A stretch of DNA of 64,000 bases from G963422705 sp963422705 (GCA_963422705.1 OY730443.1:2046001-2110000); one strand, 5' to 3'. Counted from the stretch's first letter, positions 1 through 9,407 are shown. Numbers and translations: made by a program. The notes: a model not told the origin generated them from the letters alone.

Positions 1-66
1 ACAAATCATCCTGAAATGGGTTTACTCGGCTGGAGACAGGTAGCGTTCGTTTAACAAAAACTGATT

Positions 67-82
67 TAGCGGATATCCGCTA
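67..82. promoter_or_regulatory. 16-bp perfect palindrome, possible operator
   Basis: The sequence TAGCGGATATCCGCTA is a perfect 16-bp palindrome about 50 bp upstream of the -35 box of the first gene. A dimeric repressor or activator could bind there, but nothing in the sequence names the protein. A chance palindrome cannot be excluded. Confidence 0.25.
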
Positions 83-133
83 CAAAAACGGCTGATAACG
101 TCCATAATCGTCATAAATATCGCATAAAAACAG

Positions 134-162
134 TTGCCTTAAAAGATAATTTTTGCTAAAAT
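134..162 (+). promoter_or_regulatory. Sigma-70-type promoter of the first gene
   Basis: A -35 box TTGCCT (134-139) and a -10 box TAAAAT (157-162) are separated by exactly 17 bp, and the -10 is extended by an upstream TG (TGCTAAAAT). Transcription would start near 169, just before the AGGAGG ribosome-binding site at 171-176. Confidence 0.6.
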
Positions 163-182
163 TCTATTGTAGGAGGTATCTC

Positions 183-965
183 ATGGCACACGAAATTGTA
201 TTACCCACGAATTTCGACGACTACCTGATAATTGAAAACGCAGCACAACGGTTCAGAGAGGCGACAGAAGTCGCAACACATGTCACGCGTTCAGGAATCC
301 AACTCCTGCCTAATCTGGAACACGCTGCTATCTTCTGTTCCCCGCCGCATCTCGTAGCAGACGGACTGAAGCGGCTCGGTTATGTTAATGGATGGGACGC
401 GCGCTGTTACCCGTCGCCTGTGGACGGTTGTGATTATATCAACGTCTCGGCACGGTTACCACGTGACAATCCTTTCCGAAACGCCGGGTGGTTTGACTAT
501 GTCGCCGTTGTCTATCCCGTTGACAAGGCAGCCCTGCACCACATGCTCGGCCAAGGCTATGGAAATCCGTTCATCCATCACCTGACGTGGGGATTGGTAC
601 CGCCGGAAAGAACCACCGATGACAATTTTGAGTATGCTAGCCGCGTTGTGCCGTTCATGGTAGAGAAACGTCGCATCATCGGAGATGCCATCGGAGATGC
701 CCCCGGCACCCTCATCATCGCGCTCCCTGATGATGTGCTTGCCGACAGGCGCTTCGAAGACGCATTCCCAACCTGGATAGACGGCTTAGCGGCGGATGAA
801 TATCAGTGTGAAGCGATGCAAGGGGGCGGATTTCTCATCCAGTTCTTCGTGCTAACCGGTGGCAGAATCGAGGTTGCCCTACGCCGCGACACGACGCAGA
901 CATTTAACCCTAAAAGCGTACACAAAATCTCCGAAGACGAAATTAGTGCCGTGCAGGGGGAATAG
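183..965 (+). CDS. Hypothetical protein, 260 aa
   Basis: I do not recognise this family. The start is ATG 183: AGGAGG lies at 171-176, six bases upstream, and the predicted transcription start near 169 rules out the in-frame TTG at 153. The protein appears soluble, with no signal peptide or membrane segment. It is rich in aromatic residues, His and Pro (for example PFIHHLTWG near the middle), and alternating hydrophobic and charged stretches suggest an alpha/beta fold. The gene stands alone behind its own promoter; the next gene starts 145 bp downstream. No function can be assigned. Confidence 0.75.
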   Translation: MAHEIVLPTNFDDYLIIENAAQRFREATEVATHVTRSGIQLLPNLEHAAIFCSPPHLVADGLKRLGYVNGWDARCYPSPVDGCDYINVSARLPRDNPFRNAGWFDYVAVVYPVDKAALHHMLGQGYGNPFIHHLTWGLVPPERTTDDNFEYASRVVPFMVEKRRIIGDAIGDAPGTLIIALPDDVLADRRFEDAFPTWIDGLAADEYQCEAMQGGGFLIQFFVLTGGRIEVALRRDTTQTFNPKSVHKISEDEISAVQGE

Positions 966-1109
966 TTCAAATCGTCAGCTTCCGGATAGAGATAACGTTC
1001 GCTTCCTCTGTAATTTACGCATGTCACATCCACCTTCTTCCCGCTAAAAGAGAAGCGAATTCTGTGGTATACCGCTGTCGAAAATAAGATATTACGGGAG
1101 GCGATTCGC

Positions 1110-1322
1110 ATGGCTGACAGCGATTGGATTTTTCACGCGTTCCCGAAAGCATTCCAACTTGAAACCGTTCAGGCTATCGGCATATTTGCCCACATCCCTC
1201 TGGTGATGCCCGGGCCCCAGCTCACCGCGGTGTTAGCGAAAAAGGCATCGTTAGCCACGGCTATCGGTACAGAAAAGGCAAGGGCTGAACTGATTGCGTC
1301 TGAAGTGCTTTTTGAATTTTGA
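1110..1322 (+). CDS. Small hypothetical protein, probably truncated, 70 aa
   Basis: The reading frame starts at ATG 1110 behind a good GGGAGG site (about 1096-1102). The final third (GTEKARAELIASEVLFEF) resembles a conserved segment that I recall from longer uncharacterised proteins, in which more sequence follows. Here a TGA comes directly after, so this may be the N-terminal remnant of a larger gene rather than a complete small protein. No signal peptide is visible. Function unknown. Confidence 0.45.
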   Translation: MADSDWIFHAFPKAFQLETVQAIGIFAHIPLVMPGPQLTAVLAKKASLATAIGTEKARAELIASEVLFEF

Positions 1323-1485
1323 GATGGTAGCATAACATGACTAATAAAGCGAATTCATCTCGTTCCTGCGAATGCCATACACATTTCTCCTTCTGACATG
1401 CCGTCCCCCTCACGCAAGCCTCCCCCGTAAGCTGATTCCTCCCATCCTTACATCCCGCACAACCTCATTCAGAAGCGTAAAAAAT

Positions 1486-1514
1486 TTGCAATTTCTATAT
1501 GAACATGATATAAT
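1486..1514 (+). promoter_or_regulatory. Promoter of the pyr operon
   Basis: TTGCAA (1486-1491) and TATAAT (1509-1514) are 17 bp apart, close to the sigma-70 consensus; a second overlapping TATAAT lies at 1514-1519. The predicted start near 1521 leaves an untranslated leader of about 320 nt before pyrR, which fits an attenuation-controlled operon. The 1323-1485 stretch upstream shows no gene. Confidence 0.7.
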
Positions 1515-1520
1515 ATAATA

Positions 1521-1843
1521 AATGACGTGTCAAACGTCCAAAAACCTTTTTAATCCCATCCGGCGAGGTGGAAAAAGGATGTGTTACACTTCCAGAGCAA
1601 GATTTTTTCTTCTATTGCGAAAAAAAGCCCGTTATCATTCTTCACAAAGTGTAACGTTTGCTGGAATCGACAATGCAAGTGCAAAAAGCCTCCCTGTTCT
1701 TACCGGAGGAAAAAGATTACCCAAAATCAACACAAATTATTTTTTCCTGTTAATCAAATCCGGACTTGTCAAAAAAACGACGGAATTTCGTCTTTTCCAT
1801 CATTGGATGGGGGAGGCTTTTTTTATGCAGGGTGGAACCAACG
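1521..1843 (+). promoter_or_regulatory. pyr operon leader with a PyrR-binding-like hairpin
   Basis: The leader lies between the promoter and pyrR. At 1557-1581 a stem CATCC/GGATG closes a purine-rich loop containing GCGAGG and a run of A, resembling the PyrR-binding anti-antiterminator loop known from Bacillus pyr leaders. Next come a 9-bp stem GTTACACTT/AAGTGTAAC (1583-1591 with 1647-1655) and a local CCTCC/GGAGG stem (1689-1693 with 1705-1709). GGGAGGCTTTTTTT (1811-1824) looks like the 3' half of a terminator and is perfectly complementary over 12 nt to 1683-1694. Known logic: PyrR with UMP binds its loop and favours termination. The exact fold here is inference. Reading frames inside the leader look spurious. 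Confidence 0.55.
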
Positions 1844-2398
1844 ATGAAAATGCGTGAAAAAGCACAAGTCATGAACGCCGAAGAAATTCGCCGAGCCCTC
1901 ACGAGAATCGCTCACGAAATTTTAGAGCAGAACCATCAACACATCATGGAGCTCGTCCTCGTTGGTGTGAAAAGTCGTGGCGATACGCTTGCACACCGAA
2001 TCGCTGAAAACCTTGCGCGGATTGAAACCGTCGACATCGCAGTCGGAGCGATTGATGTCACGCTCTATAGAGATGATATCAATCTACATGAAACACAGAT
2101 TCAGGTTAACAGTACCGAAATCCCATTTGATATTACTGGGAAGTGGGTTATCTTAGTGGACGAAGTGCTTTATACAGGGCGCACCATTCGTGCCGCCATG
2201 GATGCTCTCATGGATTTCGGCAGGCCGGCCGCAATTCAGCTAGCAGCGCTCATCGATAGAGGACACCGGGAATTGCCAATTTCGGCGAATTATATCGGAA
2301 AAAATGTACCGACTTCCCGAAAAGAGTTCGTCCGAGTTCAGTTAGTTGAGGAAAACGGCATTGATTCAGCCATGATTTGTGAAGCAGATAAGAGATAA
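1844..2398 (+). CDS. pyrR: PyrR: pyrimidine operon regulator / uracil phosphoribosyltransferase
   Basis: PyrR binds leader RNA in response to UMP/PRPP and often retains uracil phosphoribosyltransferase activity (uracil + PRPP to UMP). The 184-aa product carries the family blocks RRALTRIAHEILE near the N-terminus, LVGVKSRGDTLA, DVTLYRDD, the PRPP-binding loop ILVDEVLYTGRTIRAAMDAL and DRGHRELPI. ATG 1844 is preferred because Bacillus PyrR begins at the equivalent point; an upstream extension would run through the terminator-like T run. It is the first gene of pyrR-pyrC-carA-carB and its own leader carries a PyrR-like target, so autoregulation is likely. No frameshift or missing motif is seen. 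Confidence 0.93.
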   Translation: MKMREKAQVMNAEEIRRALTRIAHEILEQNHQHIMELVLVGVKSRGDTLAHRIAENLARIETVDIAVGAIDVTLYRDDINLHETQIQVNSTEIPFDITGKWVILVDEVLYTGRTIRAAMDALMDFGRPAAIQLAALIDRGHRELPISANYIGKNVPTSRKEFVRVQLVEENGIDSAMICEADKR

Positions 2399-2454
2399 TC
2401 GATGGACCTGTGGAACTTCACGTGCGGAAAGCTGTCGTAAACAAAAAATAAAAA

Positions 2455-3780
2455 ATGAGAAACTTAAATAAGCTGAATCACTCCGGTACTGAAAACTTAA
2501 AAGCAGCGTCACGCTTGGTTATCCACAATGGCAGAATCATCGACCCCGCAAATCATATCGATGCAATCGGCGATATTCTCATCCTCAACGGAAAAATCGC
2601 GCAGGTTGGCGCCAATATCTGGGAATCAGCGACGCCAGACACAGACAGAATTGACGCAACGGGTTTAATTGTCACCCCGGGATTAATCGACATGCATGTT
2701 CACTTACGGGAACCCGGATTTGAACATAAAGAGACAATTGCTACCGGCACACGAGCAGCGCGGGCAGGTGGATTCACATCCGTGGCCTGCATGGCGAATA
2801 CGTCTCCGGTGACGGATTCACCTGAACGGATTCAATACATTCGCGCCACGGCGCAAAAAGATGCCGAGGCGAACGTTTTTCCTGTAGGCAGTATCACGAG
2901 AAACCTCGCAGGCGAAGAACTCACCGATATCCGTGGTATGCTTCATGCCGGTGCAATCGGAATCAGTGATGACGGCGTAACGGTTATGAATCGCGAATTG
3001 ATGCGCGACGCATTGAGACTCAGCGCGGAACTCAACTTTCCCGTCCTGGTGCATTGTGAGGAGCACAATTTGAACGCTGGCGCCGTGATGAATTTGGGAG
3101 AAACCTCCCGGAAGCTGAATCTCACCGGCGGGCCAAACGCCGCGGAGGATATCATCGTAGAACGCGACATCAAACTCGCTGAAGAGACTGGCGGGCATCT
3201 GCATATCCTGCACGTCAGTACCGCAGGGGCCGTTGAATTGGTACACCAAGGCAAACGCCGCGGCGTTAACGTCACTTCTGAGGCATGTCCACACCACTGG
3301 ACACTGAACGATGGTGAGGTAGAAAAGCACGGGACTCACGCCAAAATGCATCCACCGCTGCGGACACAAGCCGATATTGACGCACTACTTGAAGGGTTAC
3401 GCGCCGGAATCATTGACGCCATCGCGACGGACCACGCGCCACACGCACCGGAAGAAAAGGCACTCAACATGGAAAATGCGCCAAACGGTATCATCGGATT
3501 GGAAACTTGTGTTCCGCTCGTTTTAACATATCTTGTAGAGACAGGATATCTCACACTGTCCGACGCAATCGCCAAGATGTCATGCATCCCCGCAAATATC
3601 CTCCGTATCGAACGCGGTACCCTCTCCGTTGGCGCCGTCGCAGATGTAACACTCATTGATATAAATGCGATCGATACCGTTAAACCGGAAAAATCCTATT
3701 CCAAAAGTCGAAATACACCTTTTTCAGGATGGAAACTTAAAGGATGGCCCGTGAAAACGTTTCGGGCAAGCAGTGATTAG
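2455..3780 (+). CDS. pyrC: Dihydroorotase
   Basis: This zinc amidohydrolase catalyses cyclisation of carbamoyl-aspartate to dihydroorotate, step three of UMP synthesis. The 441-aa length fits the class I type. Visible motifs are the metal-binding HVHLREPG block, the substrate-binding NTSPVTD segment, HCEEHNL, HILHVSTAGAVELV and the catalytic ATDHAPH. An N-terminal strand (VIHNGRIIDPAN) and a matching C-terminal segment form the usual beta-sandwich. ATG 2455 has no obvious Shine-Dalgarno site, so initiation may depend on read-through from pyrR 56 bp upstream. The partner gene pyrB, which commonly precedes pyrC, is absent here. Confidence 0.93.
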   Translation: MRNLNKLNHSGTENLKAASRLVIHNGRIIDPANHIDAIGDILILNGKIAQVGANIWESATPDTDRIDATGLIVTPGLIDMHVHLREPGFEHKETIATGTRAARAGGFTSVACMANTSPVTDSPERIQYIRATAQKDAEANVFPVGSITRNLAGEELTDIRGMLHAGAIGISDDGVTVMNRELMRDALRLSAELNFPVLVHCEEHNLNAGAVMNLGETSRKLNLTGGPNAAEDIIVERDIKLAEETGGHLHILHVSTAGAVELVHQGKRRGVNVTSEACPHHWTLNDGEVEKHGTHAKMHPPLRTQADIDALLEGLRAGIIDAIATDHAPHAPEEKALNMENAPNGIIGLETCVPLVLTYLVETGYLTLSDAIAKMSCIPANILRIERGTLSVGAVADVTLIDINAIDTVKPEKSYSKSRNTPFSGWKLKGWPVKTFRASSD

Positions 3781-3937
3781 CGCAAGACGTATCAGCAATC
3801 CGTGAGGGGTTCAGCAGTGTTCCCTCAAGAAATAAAGTACCCAATCAACTCAACTTTTGATGTAATCTTACGTTGAAATACACTTAATCATATTGGGGCA
3901 GAATTGCCAAACTACGAATAAGGAAATAGACAAAATT

Positions 3938-5107
3938 ATGAAAGCGATTCTTGCATTAGCCGACGGTACCATCTTTGAGGGACATCAGTTTGGCGCGACA
4001 GGCGAAACCGTCGGCGAAGTTGTCTTTAATACCAGCATGACGGGCTATCAGGAAGTTCTAACAGACCCGTCCTATAAAGGGCAAATCGTTACGATGACCT
4101 ACCCGTTAATTGGCAATTACGGCTGTAACGAAACCGACATTGAATCCGTGCGTCCGCAGGTAGAGGGCTTCGTCGTTCGGGAATACAGCGCGTATTATAG
4201 CAATTGGCGCTCAAAATGGAGTTTGGGTACCTACTTATCAGCGCATGGCATCATCGGTATTCAGGGCATTGATACCCGGGCGTTAACGCGTCGTCTCCGC
4301 TTACACGGCGTGATGAACGGTTGTCTTTCTACAGAAGCGTCTGAACCCGCAAAACTCGTTGCCAAGGCACAAGCGTGGCCCGGCTTGCTAGGGCGTGACC
4401 TCGTTCAACGCGTCACGTGCCCGAATTCTTACATATGGGAGGAACCGCCTACTGACGCGGAGGAGAACGGGTTGGTGCCTCAATATCAGGGGGCAAGAGA
4501 CACCTTCCGGGGTAAATATACGACGGGGGCATCGAAAAACGGGAAGTACCGCGTCGTCGCGATTGATTTCGGCATTAAATATAACATACTCCGGCAACTA
4601 ACCGAGTGTGGCTGCGCCGTACGAGTTGTTCCAGCAACAACCTCCGCTGAAGAAATCCTTACCATTAAACCTGATGGCGTGTTTCTATCGAACGGCCCGG
4701 GCGACCCGGTTCCGATTGACTACGCCATTCAGACAATCCAGGAACTCATTGGCAAAAAGCCGCTGTTCGGCATCTGTTTAGGGCATCAACTCCTCGGGCT
4801 CGCCTTAGGTGGCAAGACGTATAAACTCAAATTTGGCCATCGCGGTGCCAATCAACCTGTGAAGCATCTGGAAAATCACCAAGTTGAAATTACTTCCCAA
4901 AACCATGGGTTCTGTCTCGATATCGATTCGTTACCGGGCAATGTCGACGTAACACATATTAACTTAAATGATGATACGCTTGAGGGCATAGCGCATCGGG
5001 AGTATCCGGTTTTTTCTGTGCAGTATCACCCTGAAGCCTCACCCGGCCCTCATGACGCGAGCTATCTCTTTTCAAAATTTACACAAATGATGGAGGAGCG
5101 GGCATAA
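3938..5107 (+). CDS. carA: Carbamoyl-phosphate synthase small (glutaminase) subunit
   Basis: CarA hydrolyses glutamine and channels ammonia to CarB for carbamoyl phosphate synthesis. The 389-aa protein has the N-terminal CPSase small domain (ILALADGTIFEG, FNTSMTGYQEVLTDPSY) and a C-terminal class I amidotransferase domain with the nucleophile in FGICLGHQLLGLALGG and the His/Glu pair in QYHPEASPGPHD. ATG 3938 is chosen because the conserved N-terminus begins there and AAGGAAAT lies about 11 bases upstream; an in-frame TTG at 3893 would add 15 unconserved residues. It follows pyrC by 157 bp and precedes carB by 139 bp, in the same direction. Confidence 0.93.
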   Translation: MKAILALADGTIFEGHQFGATGETVGEVVFNTSMTGYQEVLTDPSYKGQIVTMTYPLIGNYGCNETDIESVRPQVEGFVVREYSAYYSNWRSKWSLGTYLSAHGIIGIQGIDTRALTRRLRLHGVMNGCLSTEASEPAKLVAKAQAWPGLLGRDLVQRVTCPNSYIWEEPPTDAEENGLVPQYQGARDTFRGKYTTGASKNGKYRVVAIDFGIKYNILRQLTECGCAVRVVPATTSAEEILTIKPDGVFLSNGPGDPVPIDYAIQTIQELIGKKPLFGICLGHQLLGLALGGKTYKLKFGHRGANQPVKHLENHQVEITSQNHGFCLDIDSLPGNVDVTHINLNDDTLEGIAHREYPVFSVQYHPEASPGPHDASYLFSKFTQMMEERA

Positions 5108-5246
5108 TACCAAGGTGCCCGGTGTGAGTATCACATCAATATCAGCGAAGTCCTGTGAGGGGAGCAGACAGAAGGTAGGCACAACGGGGTGTGCGTCGGG
5201 ATTTCTGTAGTTTCCCTCTCAATTTCAACGATGAAAGTATACAAAA

Positions 5247-8200
5247 ATGCCAAAGCGAACAGATATCAACAAAATTTTAATTATCGGTTCCGGTGCGATT
5301 ATCATTGGGCAGGCATGCGAATTTGATTACTCTGGTACGCAGGCATGTAAGGCACTCAAAGAAGAGGGGTATCAGGTTGTTCTCGTTAACAGCAATCCCG
5401 CCACGATTATGACAGATCCGGATTTCGCCCACCGCACCTATATTGAGCCGATTACCGCAGATGTCGTAGAACAGGTTATCGCCAAGGAACATCCACAAGC
5501 CTTGCTGCCAACATTGGGGGGGCAGACTGCCTTGAACGTCTCAGTTGAACTTGCAGAATCGGGCGTTCTGGATAAATACAACGTTGAATTGATTGGCGCG
5601 AAACTCCCTGCCATCCGGAAGGCTGAGGACAGGGCGCTGTTCAAACAGGCGATGCAAAAAATCGGGTTGGATGTCCCCCGGAGCGGCATCGCGCATTCTC
5701 TACAAGAAGCAATCGCGCTCATTGAGACAATCGGCTTCCCTGCCATTATCCGCCCCGCGTTTACCCTCGGTGGCACCGGTGGCGGTATTGCTTATAACAT
5801 TGAGGAATACCAGCGGATGGTGACGACGGGGCTCGCCTTAAGTCCTATTACCGAGCTCCTCATTGAGGAATCCGTCATTGGATGGAAAGAATTTGAGTTA
5901 GAGGTGATGCGCGACGGTGCGGACAACGTTGTGATTATCTGCTCGATTGAAAACGTCGACGCGATGGGAGTGCACACCGGAGACAGCATTACCGTTGCGC
6001 CCATCCAAACGTTAACCGACAAAGAATACCAATTGATGCGCGATGCCGCCATCAAAATTATCCGTGAAATCGGTGTAGACACGGGCGGCTCTAACATCCA
6101 GTTTGCGGTGCATCCGAAGACAGGGCAACAAGTTGTGATTGAGATGAACCCGCGCGTCTCACGCAGCTCAGCACTCGCCTCAAAAGCGACGGGCTTCCCT
6201 ATCGCCAAAATCGCAGCAAAACTTGCTGTCGGGTACAATTTAGACGAAATCCCGAACGATATTACTGCGGAAACCCCGGCCTGCTTTGAACCGACGATTG
6301 ATTACGTTGTCGTCAAAATACCACGTTGGGCATTTGAAAAATTTCAAGGCACCGATGAAACCTTGACCACTCAAATGAAATCCGTTGGGGAGGTAATGTC
6401 AATCGGACGTACCTTTAAAGAGGCACTCCAGAAAGGGTTGCGTTCCTTAGAAATAGGCTGGCACGGATTTGATAATCACCCGCTTCAAGAACTTCCACTC
6501 TCCGAACTTTCGAGTAAATTAACCGTTCCCAATGTTGAACGCCTCTTCTACATCAAAACGGCACTCAAACACGGCATGAGCATTGAAGAGATTAACGCTT
6601 ATACCCACATTGACCCGTTTTTCCTCTACAATCTCCAAGAAATCGTTGAGTATGAAAAGGTCTTGGAGGCGCCTCACATCCGGCAGTTATTTCAGGACGG
6701 GTTACGTGCTGAAAGTGAATTCAGCCCGTCGTCCCAAGAGGAGCTTTCGCGCCTCCTCCGGCAGCTCAAGCAACTCGGGTTTTCAGACAGGCAGCTTGCT
6801 GACATCTACGCCGTTCCTGAGAGCACGATGCGGGCAACTCGAAAGCAGTTCGGAATAAACGCAACTTTCAAAACGGTTGACACCTGCGCAGCCGAGTTTG
6901 AGGCAGTAACCCCTTACTACTATTCAACTTGCTCGAGCGAAGACGAAGTCCGTGTGACAGATAAACCCAAAATCATGATTCTCGGAAGCGGCCCCAACCG
7001 CATCGGACAAGGCATCGAATTTGATTACTGCTGTGTTCATGCCGCAATGGCACTTAAGGAAGACGGATACGAAACCATCATGGTGAACAGTAATCCGGAA
7101 ACCGTCAGCACCGATTACGATACCTCTGACCGGCTCTACTTTGAACCGCTCACCTATGAAGATGTTTTGAATATCTACGACAAGGAGAAACCGTCTGGCG
7201 TCATCGTCCAATTTGGTGGGCAGACACCGCTGAATCTCGCGATGTCCCTTAAAAATGCTGGCATTCCAATCATCGGAACGAGTCCGGAAGACATTGCCAG
7301 ATCCGAAGACCGGCAGCTCTTTAAAGAGGTATTGAACGACATCGGACTGATGCAGCCGGCTAACAGCACCGCCACATCAAGTGAGGAAGCTGTCCCCATC
7401 GCCGCCGCACTCGGGTACCCCGTCATCGTCAGGCCTTCCTACGTATTGGGCGGTAGAGCGATGCAGATTGTTTACGATGAAAAACTGATGAAGGCGTACA
7501 TGCAATCCGCTGTAAAAGCTTCACCAGAACATCCCGTACTGATTGATAAATACCTTGAAGACGCTATCGAGGTAGATGTTGATGCGATATGTGACGGCAA
7601 TCGGACGGTAATTGGCGGAATTATGGAGCATATTGAGGAGGCAGGTGTTCATTCCGGCGACAGCGACTGTGTGATGCCGCCGTATACCCTGGTTGATGAA
7701 CAGATTGATAAACTAAAGACGTACACTTATGCACTTGCGCAAGCCTTACGTGTTCACGGCTTAATGAATGTGCAATACGCGATTAAGAACGATGAGATTT
7801 ATGTTTTAGAGGTAAACCCCCGCGCCTCCAGAACGATTCCCTTTGTGAGTAAGGCAATCGGGCAACCTTTAGCAAAATTGGCTGCACGTGTCATGGCCGG
7901 CAAAACACTTGATGAACTCGGATTTACACAAGAAATTGAACCGCCATATTTCAGTGTGAAGGCACCCGTCTTTCCCTTCAACCGATTCCCCGGCGCAAAC
8001 TCACGCCTCGGGCCAGAAATGAAGTCAACCGGCGAAGTGATGGGAATTGATACCGATGTCTCACGCGCGTTTGCGAAAGCCCAAAAAGCATGCGGCTATA
8101 CGTTGCCACTCACAGGCAAAGTCTTCATTAGCGTGAGAAATAAGGATAAACGCGCCATCATTTTTATCGCCAAGAAACTCATCGATATGGGGTTCGAACT

Positions 8201-8522
8201 CATCGCTACGCACGGAACAGCCAAGGTCTTACTCCGCAATGGAATGGCAGCAGAACTGGTTTATAGCATCGGCAAAGGACGCCCGACAATTCATGACTAT
8301 ATCAAAAACCATGCCGTCGCCCTAATCATCAATACACCCACAGGCGACTTGCATCGCTCCAACGAACTTTTGATTCGGCAAACGGCGATAGCGCATGACG
8401 TCCCAATCTTTTCAACCATCCCGAGTGCTGTGGCAGCAGTAAACGCCATTGATGCCCTACAGCGCCGGGAAATCTCTGTTACACCGCTCCAAGATTACTA
8501 TCGCCATCAACTCAATCTATAA
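5247..8522 (+). CDS. carB: Carbamoyl-phosphate synthase large subunit
   Basis: CarB makes carbamoyl phosphate from bicarbonate, ammonia and two ATP. The 1091-aa protein has the usual duplicated architecture: N-terminal carboxyphosphate half (IIGSGAIIIGQACEFDYSG, EMNPRVSRSSALASKATG), central oligomerisation domain, second ATP-grasp half (MILGSGPNRIGQGIEFDY, EVNPRASRTIPFVSKAIG) and a C-terminal MGS-like allosteric domain (GFELIATHGTAKVL). Length and motifs are canonical, with a possible slight expansion around the central domain. It is the last recognisable pyr gene; the next gene begins 53 bp later in the same direction. UMP feedback through the C-terminal domain is known for the family. Confidence 0.95.
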   Translation: MPKRTDINKILIIGSGAIIIGQACEFDYSGTQACKALKEEGYQVVLVNSNPATIMTDPDFAHRTYIEPITADVVEQVIAKEHPQALLPTLGGQTALNVSVELAESGVLDKYNVELIGAKLPAIRKAEDRALFKQAMQKIGLDVPRSGIAHSLQEAIALIETIGFPAIIRPAFTLGGTGGGIAYNIEEYQRMVTTGLALSPITELLIEESVIGWKEFELEVMRDGADNVVIICSIENVDAMGVHTGDSITVAPIQTLTDKEYQLMRDAAIKIIREIGVDTGGSNIQFAVHPKTGQQVVIEMNPRVSRSSALASKATGFPIAKIAAKLAVGYNLDEIPNDITAETPACFEPTIDYVVVKIPRWAFEKFQGTDETLTTQMKSVGEVMSIGRTFKEALQKGLRSLEIGWHGFDNHPLQELPLSELSSKLTVPNVERLFYIKTALKHGMSIEEINAYTHIDPFFLYNLQEIVEYEKVLEAPHIRQLFQDGLRAESEFSPSSQEELSRLLRQLKQLGFSDRQLADIYAVPESTMRATRKQFGINATFKTVDTCAAEFEAVTPYYYSTCSSEDEVRVTDKPKIMILGSGPNRIGQGIEFDYCCVHAAMALKEDGYETIMVNSNPETVSTDYDTSDRLYFEPLTYEDVLNIYDKEKPSGVIVQFGGQTPLNLAMSLKNAGIPIIGTSPEDIARSEDRQLFKEVLNDIGLMQPANSTATSSEEAVPIAAALGYPVIVRPSYVLGGRAMQIVYDEKLMKAYMQSAVKASPEHPVLIDKYLEDAIEVDVDAICDGNRTVIGGIMEHIEEAGVHSGDSDCVMPPYTLVDEQIDKLKTYTYALAQALRVHGLMNVQYAIKNDEIYVLEVNPRASRTIPFVSKAIGQPLAKLAARVMAGKTLDELGFTQEIEPPYFSVKAPVFPFNRFPGANSRLGPEMKSTGEVMGIDTDVSRAFAKAQKACGYTLPLTGKVFISVRNKDKRAIIFIAKKLIDMGFELIATHGTAKVLLRNGMAAELVYSIGKGRPTIHDYIKNHAVALIINTPTGDLHRSNELLIRQTAIAHDVPIFSTIPSAVAAVNAIDALQRREISVTPLQDYYRHQLNL

Positions 8523-8575
8523 GAGAAGGTACCCGATAAATATGGAAACTTTGACGCAAAAGGACACGCAAACAA

Positions 8576-9346
8576 ATGGAAAACCATGCTATTAAAAGAA
8601 ATACACGATGGGTTCAAACCCTGGATAAAATTCTTGGTGTTCTCAACCTAGACGCTGAACAACCTATTCACGTTTTGACGATTGAAGATGGGCGAGAAGT
8701 GATTCTCGTACAACCCAATGCCTTCACTATCTCACGTGTCTACGTTACAGGCCGGCCAGATGGCAGTCGTCCACACGGTGAAAATTCATACTACGACTAT
8801 TTTTCTAGAAAATTAGAGACATACAAAGAACAACATGGAACCCAAGACGGCTTCGAACTTACCCCGGAAGAGTGGAGTATGCTCTTTGAGGAAGCTTTCC
8901 ATCGATATACTCGCTATCTTCTCTGCTCCGGTATTAAACGGTGGGAAGATGTCGAGCGTGATACTGATATCAATCTAGCTCTTAACGCGTTCACCCGAGA
9001 ATACGCGCCCCCAGAAATCGCCTGGCGGAGTTACCAATACAAGGGGTACATCCTAATGATGAACAGCATCGCCAAAGCCGAATTGTGCCTGCAACGGGGC
9101 GATATCGCTGCAGCATTAAGGAATATTGACGTTGGTATACAGCAAATTGGTGTATTTTGTGCTGAATGTCTCCGTGAAGAACACCCCGACGCGGAGAATG
9201 TCACACGAGAGCATTATCTCAATAACCTCATTGAATTTCGAGCCGACGTCGACTCATTGGGTACAGCGACGGATGATGAACAGGACTCAGGGAGCGATGA
9301 AGCTGATATCTTGGCTGAGGTGGAAAGGTTACTCAACGAGGAATAA
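8576..9346 (+). CDS. Hypothetical protein, 256 aa
   Basis: I do not recognise a named domain. The start ATG 8576 has AAAGGA about 12 bases upstream. The first 60 residues look like small beta strands (IHVLTIEDGREVILVQPNAFTI). The middle (about residues 95-215) is predicted helical, with a Cys-containing helix (GVFCAECLREEHPD). The last 30 residues are strongly acidic (DEQDSGSDEADILAEVERLL). It lies 53 bp after carB and 61 bp before an NtrC-type regulator in the same direction, so it may be co-transcribed with either. Soluble, function unknown. Confidence 0.7.
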   Translation: MENHAIKRNTRWVQTLDKILGVLNLDAEQPIHVLTIEDGREVILVQPNAFTISRVYVTGRPDGSRPHGENSYYDYFSRKLETYKEQHGTQDGFELTPEEWSMLFEEAFHRYTRYLLCSGIKRWEDVERDTDINLALNAFTREYAPPEIAWRSYQYKGYILMMNSIAKAELCLQRGDIAAALRNIDVGIQQIGVFCAECLREEHPDAENVTREHYLNNLIEFRADVDSLGTATDDEQDSGSDEADILAEVERLLNEE

Positions 9347-9407
9347 ACGATAAAATGCAATCAGTCAACGTAATCGCCCGGCCTGTTTTATCAAGAAGGT
9401 AGAAAAA

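Noticed and set aside
1522..1857. Reading frames within the pyr leader
   Set aside because: They have no ribosome-binding site, unlikely composition and cross regulatory hairpins; the stretch is explained as leader RNA.
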